A stretch of 64,000 nt of DNA from Photobacterium marinum. GTDB taxonomy: Bacteria > Pseudomonadota > Gammaproteobacteria > Enterobacterales > Vibrionaceae. The position numbers and the translations under genes are program-made. The DNA lies in NCBI RefSeq assembly GCF_000331515.1, contig NZ_AMZO01000016.1, positions 1 to 64,000 of the forward strand. The letters run 5' to 3'. Positions 63,823 to 64,000 of this stretch are shown piece by piece. The notes under the pieces were generated by a model. The model saw only the letters and a list, made by a program, of their open reading frames with translations, ran no database searches and was not told the origin of the DNA. Position 1 is the stretch's first letter; each line of letters begins with the position of its first letter.

Positions 63823-64000
63823 TTAATGACTAATTATTACTTCCTTGTTATCTACTCGGTGCCTTTCACTATAAATTCCTTCTTCGGTGCGTTTACCGCA
63901 TCCAATAATCATGGTGATTTCGGCATCTTTTGGCAATTCGAGTAGTTTTTTCGCTCGCTTCGAATCAAATCCTTCCATCGGGCAGGTGTCATAACCTTCA
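63823..64000 (-). CDS. Nitroreductase-family protein, C-terminal part
   Basis: The last 58 residues are in the window (stop 63823-63825). The segment GYDTCPMEGFD is a typical C-terminal motif of FMN-dependent nitroreductases of the NfsB/DrgA type, and MIIGCGKRTEEGIY follows. The 5' part lies beyond base 64000. Confidence 0.85.
   Translation of the reverse strand, partial: EGYDTCPMEGFDSKRAKKLLELPKDAEITMIIGCGKRTEEGIYSERHRVDNKEVIISH

Noticed and set aside
1-64000. tRNA, rRNA, CRISPR, insertion sequences, prophage or integron
   Set aside because: I saw no cloverleaf-like sequences with CCA ends, no rRNA segments, no spaced direct repeats, no transposase or integrase, and no attC-like arrays on reading; a tRNAscan or repeat search would be the decisive check.

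Overview
This window looks like chromosomal DNA of a marine gammaproteobacterium of the family Vibrionaceae (Vibrio, Photobacterium or a close relative). The gene content supports this: a malP-malQ-glgB cluster, a lipase with its steric foldase, a CarRS/VprAB-like two-component set with a PepSY gene, a periplasmic ATP-dependent DNA ligase, a DUF368 translocase, a GlyGly-CTERM serine protease, an H-NOX/hybrid-kinase pair and many chemotaxis and two-component genes. Several of these sit on chromosome II in Vibrio cholerae, so a secondary chromosome is possible but not shown. I see no rRNA, tRNA, CRISPR array, insertion sequence or prophage. Coding density and style are even, as in native chromosome.

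Layout. 0-4.6 kb: glycogen/maltodextrin metabolism (end of malP, malQ, glgB). 4.7-10.6 kb: an Aer-like receptor, the lipase/foldase pair (minus), an ABC-class ATPase and a small membrane protein. 10.6-18.7 kb: PepSY-regulator-kinase operon (minus), a dCache chemoreceptor, periplasmic ligase LigE, a lone PTS-IIC-like membrane protein, a coiled-coil protein and a cupin. 18.7-26.7 kb: an APC antiporter, a FAD oxidoreductase, a REC-CheC fusion with a PAS partner, an OmpA-type porin, an M48 lipoprotein protease, a MenI-like thioesterase and a small protein. 27-34 kb: an APH-like kinase, a retropepsin-like lipoprotein, a DUF2797 protein, the fatty acid cis/trans isomerase Cti with a ToxR/CadC-like regulator upstream, and a small acidic protein. 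34-40 kb: a REC-GGDEF diguanylate cyclase, YceH, a GIY-YIG protein, YaeQ, a YdcF-like protein and two glutathione S-transferases.

40-44.5 kb is a coherent thiamin-precursor salvage operon (thiD-thiZ-thiX-thiY-tenA, minus strand) headed by a clear TPP riboswitch. A perfect hairpin lies over the thiD ribosome-binding site. 44.8-49.1 kb: PhnA, a lipoprotein, a trypsin-like GlyGly-CTERM protease and cytosine deaminase without an adjacent codB. 49.4-53.8 kb: a 4HB chemoreceptor, an intergenic cluster of consensus DnaA boxes, an orphan OmpR-type regulator, the Lpp lipoprotein, and a Sco protein with a copper-chaperone-like partner. 53.9-57.5 kb: PopT/DUF368, GtrA and a two-component pair. 58-64 kb: a VOC protein, two small proteins, an aromatic/aspartate aminotransferase, the H-NOX/hybrid kinase operon, an uncharacterised protein and the C-terminal end of a nitroreductase.

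The strongest themes are signalling (three chemoreceptors, a REC-CheC fusion, a diguanylate cyclase, two complete two-component pairs, one orphan regulator, a NO sensor), envelope biology, and compact RNA-level control (riboswitch, SD-masking hairpin, a terminator embedded in a convergent gene). The observations most worth a second look are the DnaA-box cluster at 51.1-51.4 kb, the REC-CheC/PAS operon, the SD-masking hairpin of the thi operon, and the palindrome upstream of the diguanylate cyclase.
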